Under the pieces are notes generated by a model. It ran no database searches and was not told where the DNA came from. It saw only the letters and a program-made list of their open reading frames with translations. A stretch of 40,825 nucleotides of DNA from Bacteroidota bacterium (GTDB lineage: Bacteria > Chlamydiota > Chlamydiia > Chlamydiales > FEN-1388): positions 126,417 through 167,241 of the forward strand of contig JABDGV010000001.1 in the NCBI GenBank assembly GCA_013285825.1, given 5' to 3'. The translations under genes were made by a program, and so were the position numbers. Positions within the stretch are counted from its first letter, which is position 1. Each line of letters opens with the position of its first letter. This document shows, one piece after another, positions 1-8,274 of the stretch.

Positions 1-342
1 AAATGCGAGAATACAAAGTGTTGTTCCCATCCCATTGTATTCAATATGCGTTTGACTGAGATGGAAAACATGCTTATTGGCAGCTATAATGGCTTTTTCA
101 ACATGAGCTGCTAATTCTACTTGATTTACTATCTTTGATTGATGTTCAAATGACTTGCAAAAGGAAGCCACCGCCTCTCTGGATGCCACCTCCCCTGCTT
201 GATGACCGCCCATCCCATCTGCAAGAACATAGAGTCCAGGAAAAATAGCGTGTGCATCTTCGTTATTATGGCGCACACATCCGACATCGGAAATTGCGTG
301 CGCTCTCAAAACTAATTCAGACTGCAAACTCATCTCTACCAT
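1..342 (-). CDS. PP2C-family protein Ser/Thr phosphatase (partial, N-terminal part)
   Basis: I translated the minus strand from an ATG at 342 (or the nearby in-frame ATG at 333); the frame stays open to the window edge, so about 110 N-terminal residues are present. It carries the PP2C/PrpC-Stp hallmarks: SDVGCVRHNNEDA near the N-terminus, then LADGMGGHQAGEVAS, whose Asp and Gly are the metal-binding DGMGG of the family, and NGMGTTL further on. Such enzymes use two metal ions to remove phosphate from Ser/Thr and counter Hanks-type kinases. It is the last gene of a minus-strand run, 13 nt after the serpin stop. Neither possible start has a good ribosome binding site. The family call is firm; substrate and full length are not visible. 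Confidence 0.88.
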   Translation of the reverse strand, partial: MVEMSLQSELVLRAHAISDVGCVRHNNEDAHAIFPGLYVLADGMGGHQAGEVASREAVASFCKSFEHQSKIVNQVELAAHVEKAIIAANKHVFHLSQTHIEYNGMGTTLCILAF

Positions 343-355
343 GGACTTGTCAACT

Positions 356-1573
356 TTAAGCTAAGGGATTCTCAATCAAGCCAAAAAATAGGACGGCGCC
401 AGAGATTTTTTCTCTCACAATAAAATAGAAGGGCCGATTGAACGAGACTGGTATTGGTTCTTTAATTTCCCGAATAGAGGTGAGAGCAAAGCTCACAGCA
501 GTAGCTGCAGCACCTTCAGTACCCTCTTCCGTTACATCAATAAAGCACTCTTGAAAGACTTTTTGAATCTTCAATGGCTGTTCACTTATGAGGGAAAAAT
601 CTGCAGAGTCTGTGAAAGGAAGAGTAATCCCCATCTGCTCCATAGTATCTCGTACATTCCATCTCATCGAAGCTTTGAAGCGTGGAAGGCTTAAATCAAG
701 CCTCTGTTTTTTTGCAGATTTTCTCAACCCTTTTAAAGCGCTTGAAAGAGCTGTCACCGCCTCTTCAGTTCCACATTGGGGTGGGAGAATAAGCTCCATT
801 TCCCATTGAGCTGCTCCATTCATGGCATAGGGAAGAGCAACATATTCAAACCCGTCTCGCGATGTATAGGCAAATCGATCAATTTGATGCATCATCGGAA
901 CCTGCAAGGCATCTGCAGAAACTGTGTAGAAGGGCTCAGTCTGAGTTGCATCTTTGCTGAAAGGCTTTTGCCAGGATGCCTTAAAGTAGAGTGCTGCAAC
1001 AAGCATAGCGACAGTCTGATCATCAATATCTGATGAAGTAACAAGTTCGTTTATTTTTCCCTTTGTTGCGCCCTGCACCCAGCTGTTAATCTCTTGAATG
1101 GCGCCATCTATATTGGAAAAGTCAACGCTTCTAATTTTTTCCAAGCCGCTTTTTTCGAGCGCTTGTTGATATTGAGGTTGAATCTGAATCTGAGGACTTA
1201 CAAAAAATGAGGAAGAACTTATGCAATTTGGATAGAGGCATGCAGCGTCATAGCTGATATACTCAACAAGTGCATCCTGAGATAATCCATTGGGATTAAC
1301 AATTTGGTTCAGCTGCTCTAGAGTTGACCCTTCAGCGCCCAAAGTAACCAAAGAGAGAGCATGCCAGCAGTTTTGAGTTGAAATAAGCATATTCTGCCCA
1401 AAATCAACAGGAATTTTTTGAGCAAAAGTCATGGTCTGGGCATCGCCTGCAAGCGACTTGTAATCAATTTCAAAAGAATCATCGATTATGACGATCTCTT
1501 TGCATTGAGCAAGCGCAGGTAATAGCGCCGAAAAAAGTAATCCAGCAATTGTAAGAACTTTCAGCTTTTTCAT
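356..1573 (-). CDS. Serpin-family serine protease inhibitor, exported
   Basis: This is a 405-residue protein of serpin length. The first about 23 residues (MKKLKVLTIAGLLFSALLPALA) form a signal peptide with an Ala-x-Ala cleavage site, so it should leave the cytoplasm. The C-terminus has the serpin signature FNRPFYFIV followed by the last strands (GAVLFFGLIENP). The reactive-centre hinge EEGTEGAAATAVSF, with small residues at P15-P9, is that of an inhibitory serpin. The reactive loop is about 5 residues longer than in alpha-1-antitrypsin, so P1 cannot be fixed: counting from the hinge gives Thr-Ser, while Arg-Glu lies three residues further on. I chose the ATG at 1573 over the upstream in-frame ATGs at 1600 and 1585 because GAGGA lies 5 nt before it and the signal peptide starts there. 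Confidence 0.93.
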   Translation of the reverse strand: MKKLKVLTIAGLLFSALLPALAQCKEIVIIDDSFEIDYKSLAGDAQTMTFAQKIPVDFGQNMLISTQNCWHALSLVTLGAEGSTLEQLNQIVNPNGLSQDALVEYISYDAACLYPNCISSSSFFVSPQIQIQPQYQQALEKSGLEKIRSVDFSNIDGAIQEINSWVQGATKGKINELVTSSDIDDQTVAMLVAALYFKASWQKPFSKDATQTEPFYTVSADALQVPMMHQIDRFAYTSRDGFEYVALPYAMNGAAQWEMELILPPQCGTEEAVTALSSALKGLRKSAKKQRLDLSLPRFKASMRWNVRDTMEQMGITLPFTDSADFSLISEQPLKIQKVFQECFIDVTEEGTEGAAATAVSFALTSIREIKEPIPVSFNRPFYFIVREKISGAVLFFGLIENPLA

Positions 1574-1596
1574 CTTCGTCCTCATATAACATCTGA

Positions 1597-2385
1597 TCAT
1601 TGGTTTATCAGAATAATCAAAGAAAGTGTATTAAATGACGAGTGCATTCCAATCGTTGCAAGGAGGGAGTTTTCCTTCGTTTTCAAATTTGCAGCTAAAA
1701 TTCCAAAGATTGTCAAGCCAATAAAGAATGATATATTTGTAAACCCTTGGCTTGAAGCCATGTGGAAGAGGGCAAAAATTGCTCCCGAAATTGCAGCGAC
1801 AAGACCTGGCTGAAAAATGCGGCAAAGAAAAGCTAAAATATACCCTCGAAAAAGGAGCTCCTCTCCAATTGGAACAATAGCTGCAACAGAGACAACTGCT
1901 GCCCAAAAAAACCAGCCGGATCCTGCTAAATTTTTTAAGAAGATATAGGCGAGCTGATCCTGCTGCTCAATCCCAAAGAGGTAAGAGAGGACAAGATTGA
2001 TCAACTGAACAGTAATTGTGATGAAGGGATAGGATATGAGCCCGAAGAACACACCCTTAAAAAACTTTATATACGAGTTTGAAGAGCCGAAGAGCTCTTT
2101 TCGAGCAGTAGAACCTATGAGATAAGAGAGAATCAAGAGAGCAATTGCTGCACTCAAACCTGCAAACACCGATCCTTTGAGACTTCCTAAGAATTGAATA
2201 GTATAGAGCATGGAGGCCAGAAAAGAGGCGATGGCTATAACAGTGATCAGAAGCCAACGAAATAGGCCAATTTTATCCGAAGCCTTAATTTCACCTACAA
2301 AAAGAGAACAGCGATTGAGAATAAAGAAGGAGAGCACATAGGCGATACCGGCAAGAACATACTCATTAAGCAAGAGTCCGCTCAC
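1597..2385 (-). CDS. CPBP (Abi/CAAX protease-like) intramembrane metalloprotease
   Basis: This is a 262-residue, very hydrophobic protein with about 7-8 membrane segments. It carries the CPBP motifs in order: EELLFRGY at residues 175-182 (EExxxR), FALFH with His208, and HSSFN at 248-252. These are the glutamates, histidines and asparagine that form the active site of the Rce1/CAAX-protease superfamily. The bacterial substrate is usually unknown; roles range from prenyl-protein processing to bacteriocin immunity. The start is GTG with a strong AAGGAG 8 nt upstream. That ribosome binding site directly abuts the T-run ending the SRP RNA, leaving no room for a separate promoter outside the RNA gene. 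The serpin follows 23 nt downstream. Confidence 0.88.
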   Translation of the reverse strand: MSGLLLNEYVLAGIAYVLSFFILNRCSLFVGEIKASDKIGLFRWLLITVIAIASFLASMLYTIQFLGSLKGSVFAGLSAAIALLILSYLIGSTARKELFGSSNSYIKFFKGVFFGLISYPFITITVQLINLVLSYLFGIEQQDQLAYIFLKNLAGSGWFFWAAVVSVAAIVPIGEELLFRGYILAFLCRIFQPGLVAAISGAIFALFHMASSQGFTNISFFIGLTIFGILAANLKTKENSLLATIGMHSSFNTLSLIILINQ

Positions 2386-2407
2386 AAAAGCTACTCCTTA
2401 AAAAAAT

Positions 2408-2504
2408 GCCGGAGATTATCCTGGAGCACGCTCTTATCTCTTAAAGCTGCTTCCTTCCGGACCTGACTTGGTTCAAGCCGAATACGTTCAGCAGGGTCCC
2501 CGGC
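2408..2504 (-). ncRNA. ffs: Signal recognition particle RNA, small bacterial (4.5S) type
   Basis: The minus strand contains the invariant SRP core: AGTCAGGTCCGGAAGGAAGC, with GGTCCGGAAGGAAGCAGC forming the Ffh-binding symmetric and asymmetric loops around a GGAA tetraloop. The ends pair (GCCGGGGA with TCTCCGGC), giving a single hairpin of about 97 nt, the size of a 4.5S RNA without an Alu domain. A run of seven T on the minus strand (2400-2406) directly follows, so the closing stem also serves as a terminator. A good sigma70-like promoter sits upstream. The RNA targets membrane proteins to SecYEG together with Ffh and FtsY. Confidence 0.95.
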
Positions 2505-2510
2505 TTTAAA

Positions 2511-2540
2511 ATAATACTCTATTTTTGTAACTGGCGTCAA
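2511..2540 (-). promoter_or_regulatory. Sigma70-type promoter of the SRP RNA
   Basis: On the minus strand TTGACG (2540-2535) and TATTAT (2516-2511) are separated by 18 nt. The -10 ends 6 nt before the 5' base of the folded SRP RNA at 2504. The position relative to an independently defined RNA end makes this one of the better promoter calls in the window. Confidence 0.75.
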
Positions 2541-2586
2541 TCATCTAGGTGATACAAAATAGAAAAATAGGACATACTCACAATTT

Positions 2587-3450
2587 ATGAGACATTCAAT
2601 TGGAACACACGACGGCTCTTTCCATGCAGATGAGGTGACTTCCCTAGCGCTTCTGATTGTCTATGGCCTTGCCGATCGAAATAAAATAATTCGAACTCGA
2701 AACCCAGAGCAGCTCAACTCCTGCGAATTTATCTGCGACGTAGGAAATGTCTATGATCCCAAACGTAAACGGTTTGACCACCATCAAAACGAATATCAGG
2801 GAAATTTAAGTTCAGCCGGAATGGTGTTGCGATATCTACATGATGAGGGCATTATTAATGAGGGAGAATTCACTCTTCTTGCCCACTCTTTGGTTGATGG
2901 CGTAGATGCTCATGACAATGGAATTGATCCTGCCCCTCCAGGCGTCACCACCTTCTCACATATTATTGGAAATTTTTTGCCAATCGTTTATGGCTCATCT
3001 GATGAAGAGCTCAACCAAGCCTTTTTTCAAGCACTCGATTTTGTTACTGGCCACCTGAACCGATTAATTGAACGCTACCGGTATACACAAAGCGTAAAAA
3101 CAGTTGTTGAAGAGGCCATGAAATCCAACTCCCCTCTTCTGGTATTTGATCATCCCCTTCCCTGGCTCGACTCATTTTTTGAGCTTGGCGGCATCTCCCA
3201 TCCAGCGCTCTTTGTAATCATGCCAGCAGGACCTTATTGGAAAGTGCGTACGATTCCTCCATCTCCTGCTAATAAAATGCAGATTCGAAAGATGCTCCCA
3301 AAATTGTGGGCAGGTTTAAAAGAGGAAGAGCTGCAAAAAGTAAGCGGTATTCAAGGAGCGGTTTTTTGTCATAAAGCGCTCTTTCTTTCCATCTGGAAAA
3401 CGAAGGAAGATGCAATGTCTGCAGCCCAAATAGCATTGAGGCAACCATGA
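2587..3450 (+). CDS. MYG1/UPF0160-family metal-dependent hydrolase (DHH-like)
   Basis: This 287-residue protein has the MYG1 signatures GTHDGSFHADE (6-16), ICDVG with Asp51, FDHHQNEY (63-70) and SLVDGVDAHDNG. The His and Asp residues are those expected to bind metal in this DHH-related phosphoesterase family. Eukaryotic MYG1 is a 3'-5' RNA exonuclease; the bacterial role is not settled. The same gene next to a HIT-family gene is, to my knowledge, the arrangement in Chlamydia. Length is slightly short of the usual 300-340 residues. It overlaps the next gene by 4 nt (ATGA), so the two are probably co-translated. The ATG at 2587 has no clear ribosome binding site. Confidence 0.9.
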   Translation: MRHSIGTHDGSFHADEVTSLALLIVYGLADRNKIIRTRNPEQLNSCEFICDVGNVYDPKRKRFDHHQNEYQGNLSSAGMVLRYLHDEGIINEGEFTLLAHSLVDGVDAHDNGIDPAPPGVTTFSHIIGNFLPIVYGSSDEELNQAFFQALDFVTGHLNRLIERYRYTQSVKTVVEEAMKSNSPLLVFDHPLPWLDSFFELGGISHPALFVIMPAGPYWKVRTIPPSPANKMQIRKMLPKLWAGLKEEELQKVSGIQGAVFCHKALFLSIWKTKEDAMSAAQIALRQP

Positions 3451-3782
3451 GCACAATATTTCAAAAGATAATCAATGGCGAAGTTCCTAGTAAAAAAGTT
3501 TTTGAAAATGATCGAATTATCGCCTTCCATGATATTGCCCCAAAAGCGCCTGTCCATATTCTGATCGTGCCTAAAAAACCGCTCAAAGATCTTTCTGATA
3601 TTTGCGAAGAAGATGGCCCTCTTTTAGGAGAGATGCTTCTTGTTGCAAAGCAGCTTGCAGAGGAATTTGGCATTGCCCATGATTTTCGACTTATCTCTAA
3701 CTGCGGCCTACATGCAGGACAGGTCGTTTTTCACCTCCACTTCCACTTAATTGGCGGAAAACAACTTGGAGGGTTTGCTTGA
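3447..3782 (+). CDS. HIT (histidine triad) family nucleotide-binding protein, HinT/PKCI type
   Basis: This is 111 residues, the normal HinT length. The N-terminal block IFQKIINGEVPSKKVFE and DIAPKAPVHILIVPKKP are typical of the HINT branch. The catalytic histidine triad is VFHLHFHLIGG, with His96, His98 and His100. HinT proteins hydrolyse purine nucleoside phosphoramidates such as AMP-lysine adducts. The gene overlaps the MYG1 stop by 4 nt and its own stop overlaps the TTG start of the next gene, so it sits in a tightly coupled operon. Confidence 0.95.
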   Translation: MSTIFQKIINGEVPSKKVFENDRIIAFHDIAPKAPVHILIVPKKPLKDLSDICEEDGPLLGEMLLVAKQLAEEFGIAHDFRLISNCGLHAGQVVFHLHFHLIGGKQLGGFA

Positions 3783-4300
3783 AATACGCCCTGTTGGTTA
3801 TTGACTGCCAGGAAAAGCTCTTTCCAAAAGTGCAAAGTGCGCCCCAGCTTCTCAATAAACTTAAAGCACTTATTGAAAGCTGCTCGCTCCTCAACATACC
3901 GATACAATCGTTTGAGCAGTATCCTAAAGGGTTAGGGAAGACAATTCCAGAGTTGAACATGCTGGGATCTCCAATCGAAAAAACTCAATTTTCCTGCTGC
4001 AGCCCAGCTAAAAGCTTTCTAAAAGATACCCAAACCACCCATGTACTTCTTGCAGGTATTGAAACGCATGTCTGCGTCTATCAATCAGCCATAGATCTGC
4101 TTGAAAATGACATAAAAGTCTCAATTGTTGTCGATGCCACTTCGAGCCGCAATGCTATCGATTCTACCATAGCCCTCCAATCGCTGTCTCAAAAGGGGTG
4201 TGAGCTTACAACCGTTGAACGAATAGTTTTTCAACTGCTGAAAAGCTCCGAAAACCCTCAGTTCAAGCAAGTTCAAAAAGCCCTTCTCTCATGTGGATAA
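3779..4300 (+). CDS. Isochorismatase-like cysteine hydrolase
   Basis: This 173-residue protein has the isochorismatase fold signatures: VIDCQEKLFP with Asp9, EKTQFS with Lys68, and LAGIETHVCVYQSAIDLL with Cys99, together the Asp-Lys-Cys triad of the superfamily. VVDATSSR follows as in YcaC-like members. The substrate is not predictable; relatives act on isochorismate, nicotinamide, N-carbamoyl compounds or unknown amides. The start is TTG, supported by a strong GGAGGG (3768-3773) 5 nt upstream and by the 4-nt TTGA overlap with the HIT stop codon. Its 3' end overlaps the HEAT-repeat gene by 10 nt. Confidence 0.88.
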   Translation: MKYALLVIDCQEKLFPKVQSAPQLLNKLKALIESCSLLNIPIQSFEQYPKGLGKTIPELNMLGSPIEKTQFSCCSPAKSFLKDTQTTHVLLAGIETHVCVYQSAIDLLENDIKVSIVVDATSSRNAIDSTIALQSLSQKGCELTTVERIVFQLLKSSENPQFKQVQKALLSCG

Positions 4301-5940
4301 TACTATTTCTTCTCTTCACTACCTTGTCCGCAGCAACACCTCAAGAGCAGGTTCACCTCTTTTTAGAACTCAATGATCCTTTTGGCGCTCAAGAAGCACT
4401 TAAAGGAGCTCCACAAGATGATCCGCAATATGTCGAGCTTACTTTAAAGACGCTCTCAAAATTTGAAACACGCGCGGGAAATATTCGACTGCTTCAATAT
4501 TTAAAAGAGCATCCCATTGATCCTCTGTCAATAGCTGTGCGAACCAGAGAATCGATCTGCTGGTCGTTCCTTAAAGCCGGCGCCCTTGCAGCCCAGCCGC
4601 AAATGCGGCTAGAAGCTCTCATTGGAGCAGCCTCTGCCAATCAAGCAGAAGGCGTTCGCATCTTAAACCAATTGCTTGAAGATCCCCATTCAGGAATTCG
4701 AAGGTTGGTCTATACGGTTGGAGCACAAATTCCCGATCAAATATTCCAAGACGTCGCAATTTCTGCCTTAGACTCTGAACTCTCTTTTGAAGCCAGAATA
4801 GAGGCTATTGAACTTTTGGGTGGAAGGGAAAATTCACAAGCCAGAAACGCTCTCTTGACTCATCTCAAAAAAGAGCATCTCCATCCTGAAGAGCGGCTCA
4901 TGACAATCTCTGCATTAAGCAACCATTCAAAACAGCTCGATCCGATTATTCTTGAGACTCTCATAAGTTCCTCAGATCCTTATGACAGGCTACTCGCCTG
5001 TCAGATCGCAAGCGAATCCAAATACAAATTGCTGCTTCCCCTCATTAACGACCCTCACGCAGATGTTGCAAGCGAAGCTCTTCATATCCTCGGGCTGAAA
5101 CTCACCTCTTGGGAAGGCACACAACCAACCTTGTCCAACTTCCGAAACAAAGCCTCCTGGAGCTGGTTCTTGTTCCGAATGAATGATCCAAAAGGACTCG
5201 ATCTTCTGAATCAACAGCTCTCATCGCCATTACGTGATGAGCGGCTGATAGCTTTTAGCCGTTTAAAGGCGTGTGGCAAAAGTGCCCTTCCACAAATTGA
5301 ACAAGCAGCTAGCAACCCCGACCCACTCATTCGCCTCAACGCTCTCCAAACACTCATCCAATGGGGAAAAACAGACTATTGCCAAAAGCTTTTGGACAAT
5401 CTTGCTCAAACCGAAACAGCTATTTCTCAAGAAGATGATGGCCTATTTTCCTATCTGGATGAAAATGCCGTCGATCACACGCCTCTTATTCCTCGTCTGC
5501 CCGAAACCGAAGACCTGTTGACACGGCTAGAGCTGATTGCGCTTGTTGCCCGAACGCAAACTGTTGATACCAAACCGATCCTCAAAGCATTTTTACAAGA
5601 GAAAACCTTTGGGATAGCTATAGAAGCTGCCCTCTTTATATCGAGTGAATTTGAATATGAAGGTCTTGAAGTACTCAATACGCTTTGCAACGATCCTGAC
5701 CACTCGCTTCGCATTCAAGCAGCTCTTCTGCTAGGCATACTTCTTCAAGAAGAAAAAGCGCTCAACATACTTATGGATGAATACCCCTCTTCAAGAACCG
5801 ATACTAAAGCTCTTATCCTTGCAGCCATTGCAGAAATTGGAAGCAAGAAAGCCATCCCCTTCCTTTTCCAAGCGCTTCAAGAAAACTCCGAACAGCTCAG
5901 AATAAGGGCCGCATGGGCGCTGCTTGCCACAGAATCCTAA
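4291..5940 (+). CDS. Exported HEAT-repeat protein
   Basis: This 549-residue protein begins with a short hydrophobic segment ending in an Ala-rich site (MWIILFLLFTTLSAA), read as a signal peptide. The rest is built from leucine/alanine-rich helical pairs of about 30 residues, for example DPYDRLLACQIA, DPLIRLNALQTLIQWG, DHSLRIQAALLLGI and SEQLRIRAAWALLA, the D-x-x-x-R-x-x-A-A pattern of PBS-lyase/HEAT repeats. It probably acts as a scaffold for protein contacts in the periplasm or envelope. It is the last gene of the MYG1-HIT-isochorismatase run and overlaps its predecessor by 10 nt. No enzymatic motif is seen. Confidence 0.8.
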   Translation: MWIILFLLFTTLSAATPQEQVHLFLELNDPFGAQEALKGAPQDDPQYVELTLKTLSKFETRAGNIRLLQYLKEHPIDPLSIAVRTRESICWSFLKAGALAAQPQMRLEALIGAASANQAEGVRILNQLLEDPHSGIRRLVYTVGAQIPDQIFQDVAISALDSELSFEARIEAIELLGGRENSQARNALLTHLKKEHLHPEERLMTISALSNHSKQLDPIILETLISSSDPYDRLLACQIASESKYKLLLPLINDPHADVASEALHILGLKLTSWEGTQPTLSNFRNKASWSWFLFRMNDPKGLDLLNQQLSSPLRDERLIAFSRLKACGKSALPQIEQAASNPDPLIRLNALQTLIQWGKTDYCQKLLDNLAQTETAISQEDDGLFSYLDENAVDHTPLIPRLPETEDLLTRLELIALVARTQTVDTKPILKAFLQEKTFGIAIEAALFISSEFEYEGLEVLNTLCNDPDHSLRIQAALLLGILLQEEKALNILMDEYPSSRTDTKALILAAIAEIGSKKAIPFLFQALQENSEQLRIRAAWALLATES

Positions 5941-5997
5941 AATTAATATTTACATGTGATATGAAGAAGGCCGATCTCATGGCCACAGCACTCTCCT

Positions 5998-6645
5998 ATG
6001 TCTGACGTAACAAATAACGAAATTATCAGTTTTTTGAATCGTCAATATGGCGATCAAGATACGAAATTTACTTATGTCAGCCCATCTGAAGACAGACGTG
6101 GTACGTTTCCAGCGGTGATTTATTCTTCAAACGCTCTCTACCAAGTTATGGATCTTATCGAAGACCTTCAAAAGGCAAAATTGACATTCTCCAATTTGGA
6201 AAATTTCCAAGCACCTACCGATTGTACACCTTCTGCACGGCAATCTCGAACTGTACGTCAAATAACCATCAAAACCAATACGGCATTAGACAAATTTAAG
6301 CAATTTGTAGTGTCTCGGAGCTCTTCGCTGAGTAGAAAAATTGAAGAGGAAACTGAAGAGGTATCTGAAATCAAAAAATCAATTATGCAACTTGTACCGA
6401 ACATAAGAAAAACCGAAATTCTCGATATCAAAAACTCTAGGTACTTTAAGCAGCTTGAAATCGTAGTCAGTGATCTTGAAAGCGCAAATGTACTCAGGGA
6501 TGAGCTTAAGAAATTATTGCCTCACTGTGAAAAATCAGAAAGGCCAGAGATAAGAGTTGAACATTGGTTCTTTAGAAGGGGTTTTACAGTTGAAGTCTTT
6601 TCTGAAGCCTATACAGCATTCTTCAACAAAATCAACGGCAAATAA
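5998..6645 (+). CDS. Unrecognised protein, 215 residues
   Basis: I do not recognise a family. The protein is soluble and charged, without a signal peptide or membrane segment. Residues about 95-135 (KFKQFVVSRSSSLSRKIEEE onwards) look like a short coiled coil. The C-terminal third has alternating short strands and helices (QLEIVVSDLESANVLRDELKKL), rather like a ferredoxin-like or GIY-like small domain, but this is weak. The ATG at 5998 has no ribosome binding site. A 14-codon out-of-frame ORF (5961-6005) overlaps the start. The gene ends 6 nt before the convergent ABC transporter gene. Codon usage looks like its neighbours, so it is probably real. Confidence 0.65.
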   Translation: MSDVTNNEIISFLNRQYGDQDTKFTYVSPSEDRRGTFPAVIYSSNALYQVMDLIEDLQKAKLTFSNLENFQAPTDCTPSARQSRTVRQITIKTNTALDKFKQFVVSRSSSLSRKIEEETEEVSEIKKSIMQLVPNIRKTEILDIKNSRYFKQLEIVVSDLESANVLRDELKKLLPHCEKSERPEIRVEHWFFRRGFTVEVFSEAYTAFFNKINGK

Positions 6646-6651
6646 CTGCAA

Positions 6652-8274
6652 TTATTTTCGCGAAATTATCCCTGCATCTTGGAGCCATAAGTGCAACGCA
6701 TTATAGGCTTCTGGATCAATTTCTTGTGTATGTGTAAGCAGAGGTCTTGTTTTATCCCAAGAAACACGCTCCCAATCAACCGTATTACCCCTCTTCTCCT
6801 CGAATCTATTCAGATATACTTCAAAAGCCTCTTGGGGATGAGCAACTGATTCATTAATCGACGCTTGAAGCGCTTTTTGAAAGGCTTCAGCCTGCTTATG
6901 AAGAGCGCTTCCTCTTTGAGCAACTATGACGAGCTCATACGACTTTTTAGGATAGCCAAATTCAGATACAGACATATATGTTGTCTTATGGCCTAAGGAT
7001 GCAAGCTGCACCTGTTCGATATTGGGATATACACCCCACACGGCATCGACCTGATTTGAAATAAGTGCTGTAAGTGAATCAGAACGCAAAGTCACCCAGC
7101 TCGAAGGAATAATCCCAGCTCTCGCAAAGAGGGCTTGGCAGGTCTTGGAAGCGGATTTGGATACAACCCCTATTCGAGAGCCATTAAGATCGCTCACTGT
7201 TTTTTCGCCTTGAATGAGCAGCCCGTTTAGCGTTGAATCAACAAGCACTCCAATCACAACAAGATCTGCGCCCTGGTCAATTGCCCGAAAAACTCGCTGC
7301 AAATGGCTCACACAGGCAGAGATTTGCCCGGAAGATACAGCTATCAATGGATCATGAGAACCGGGTGTTCGTATCTGTAAGGGAATTCCCCTCTCTTCAA
7401 AATAGCCTTGAGATTCACCATAGATAAGCGGAATATGGTTTGGACAAGGGGTCCAATCAAGCATAAGCGTATAGGGCTTATCGCTCTGTTGTGAGCAGGA
7501 GACCAGCAAGAACGAGGCAATAAGAATTTGAGCAATGGAACCAAGTTTCAAGCGATGTAATATCCCTTTTTCAATACAGATGCCGACTAAATAAAATAAT
7601 AGAGAAAAGCAAAAAAGCACAACAAGAGAGGCATAAGCTAAGGGAATATTCAACCCCTCTTTTGCTTCTAAAAGGAGATAGCCCAACCCCTCTTCAGAAC
7701 CGACCCACTCGCCAGCCAATACAGCAGTTCCTACAAGCCCCAGCGCTATACGAAGACCTGAGAAGAATTGTGGTAGGGCATAGGGAATCTGAACATAAGT
7801 AAATATTTGAAATTTTGAGGCCCTCCAGCATCGAAACATATCAACCATCGATTGTGGCGCTGCATGAAGCCCTCGATATAGCCCGATGGTTAATGGAAAG
7901 AGCAGCATAATTGTTGCAGGAATAAGAATGGCCGCTTTTCCAAAACCAACCCAAAACACAATGAGAGGACTCAAAGCAAAACTGGGAAAAGCTTTTAATA
8001 GCAAAAAGAGCCCTTGAATAAATCCTCCAATATTGGGCAGAGAATACATTATCAGAGCTAAAGGAATGGCCATTGAGAGGCTTAAAACAATGGATAGAGC
8101 CATTTCCGAAAAGGTTACGAAAGCGTGTTTTGAAATAAGCAGCCAATGGTTTGATGCAGCTTGAACAACGTCTACGGGGTTTGGCAATATAAATCTGTTC
8201 TTGCTTGAAAGAGCGTACCAACAGAGCAAGAAGAGAAGAGCTAATAGAGTGAAAAGGGTCGACTTTCTTATCAT
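6652..8274 (-). CDS. ABC importer permease fused in frame to substrate-binding lipoprotein, HMP/thiamine-precursor (ThiX-ThiY) type
   Basis: The 540-residue frame has two parts. Residues 1-240 are a permease of the NitT/TauT/ThiX class: about six membrane helices and an EAA-like loop around FQIFTYVQIPYALPQFFSGL. Residues 242-540 are an NMT1/THI5-like binding protein: LMLDWTPCPNHIPLIYGESQ is the pyrimidine-binding start of ThiY-type proteins. Between them lies a complete lipoprotein signal, LKLGSIAQILIASFLLVSC, with Cys260 in a perfect lipobox. An internal TTG codon (Leu242, position 7551) begins exactly there, preceded by AAGGGA at 11 nt. Either this is a true fusion with an extra membrane anchor, or a separate lipoprotein is started internally. 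The likely cargo is hydroxymethylpyrimidine or a thiamine degradation product; other NitT/TauT substrates cannot be excluded. Confidence 0.82.
   Translation of the reverse strand: MIRKSTLFTLLALLFLLCWYALSSKNRFILPNPVDVVQAASNHWLLISKHAFVTFSEMALSIVLSLSMAIPLALIMYSLPNIGGFIQGLFLLLKAFPSFALSPLIVFWVGFGKAAILIPATIMLLFPLTIGLYRGLHAAPQSMVDMFRCWRASKFQIFTYVQIPYALPQFFSGLRIALGLVGTAVLAGEWVGSEEGLGYLLLEAKEGLNIPLAYASLVVLFCFSLLFYLVGICIEKGILHRLKLGSIAQILIASFLLVSCSQQSDKPYTLMLDWTPCPNHIPLIYGESQGYFEERGIPLQIRTPGSHDPLIAVSSGQISACVSHLQRVFRAIDQGADLVVIGVLVDSTLNGLLIQGEKTVSDLNGSRIGVVSKSASKTCQALFARAGIIPSSWVTLRSDSLTALISNQVDAVWGVYPNIEQVQLASLGHKTTYMSVSEFGYPKKSYELVIVAQRGSALHKQAEAFQKALQASINESVAHPQEAFEVYLNRFEEKRGNTVDWERVSWDKTRPLLTHTQEIDPEAYNALHLWLQDAGIISRK

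Noticed and set aside
588..1033. Plus-strand open frames opposite the serpin
   Set aside because: They are antisense shadows with no ribosome binding site or family resemblance; the minus-strand serpin is unambiguous.
5961..6005. Short 14-codon ORF just before and overlapping the start of the gene at 5998, possible leader peptide
   Set aside because: No ribosome binding site and no run of one amino acid or terminator hairpin; likely chance.
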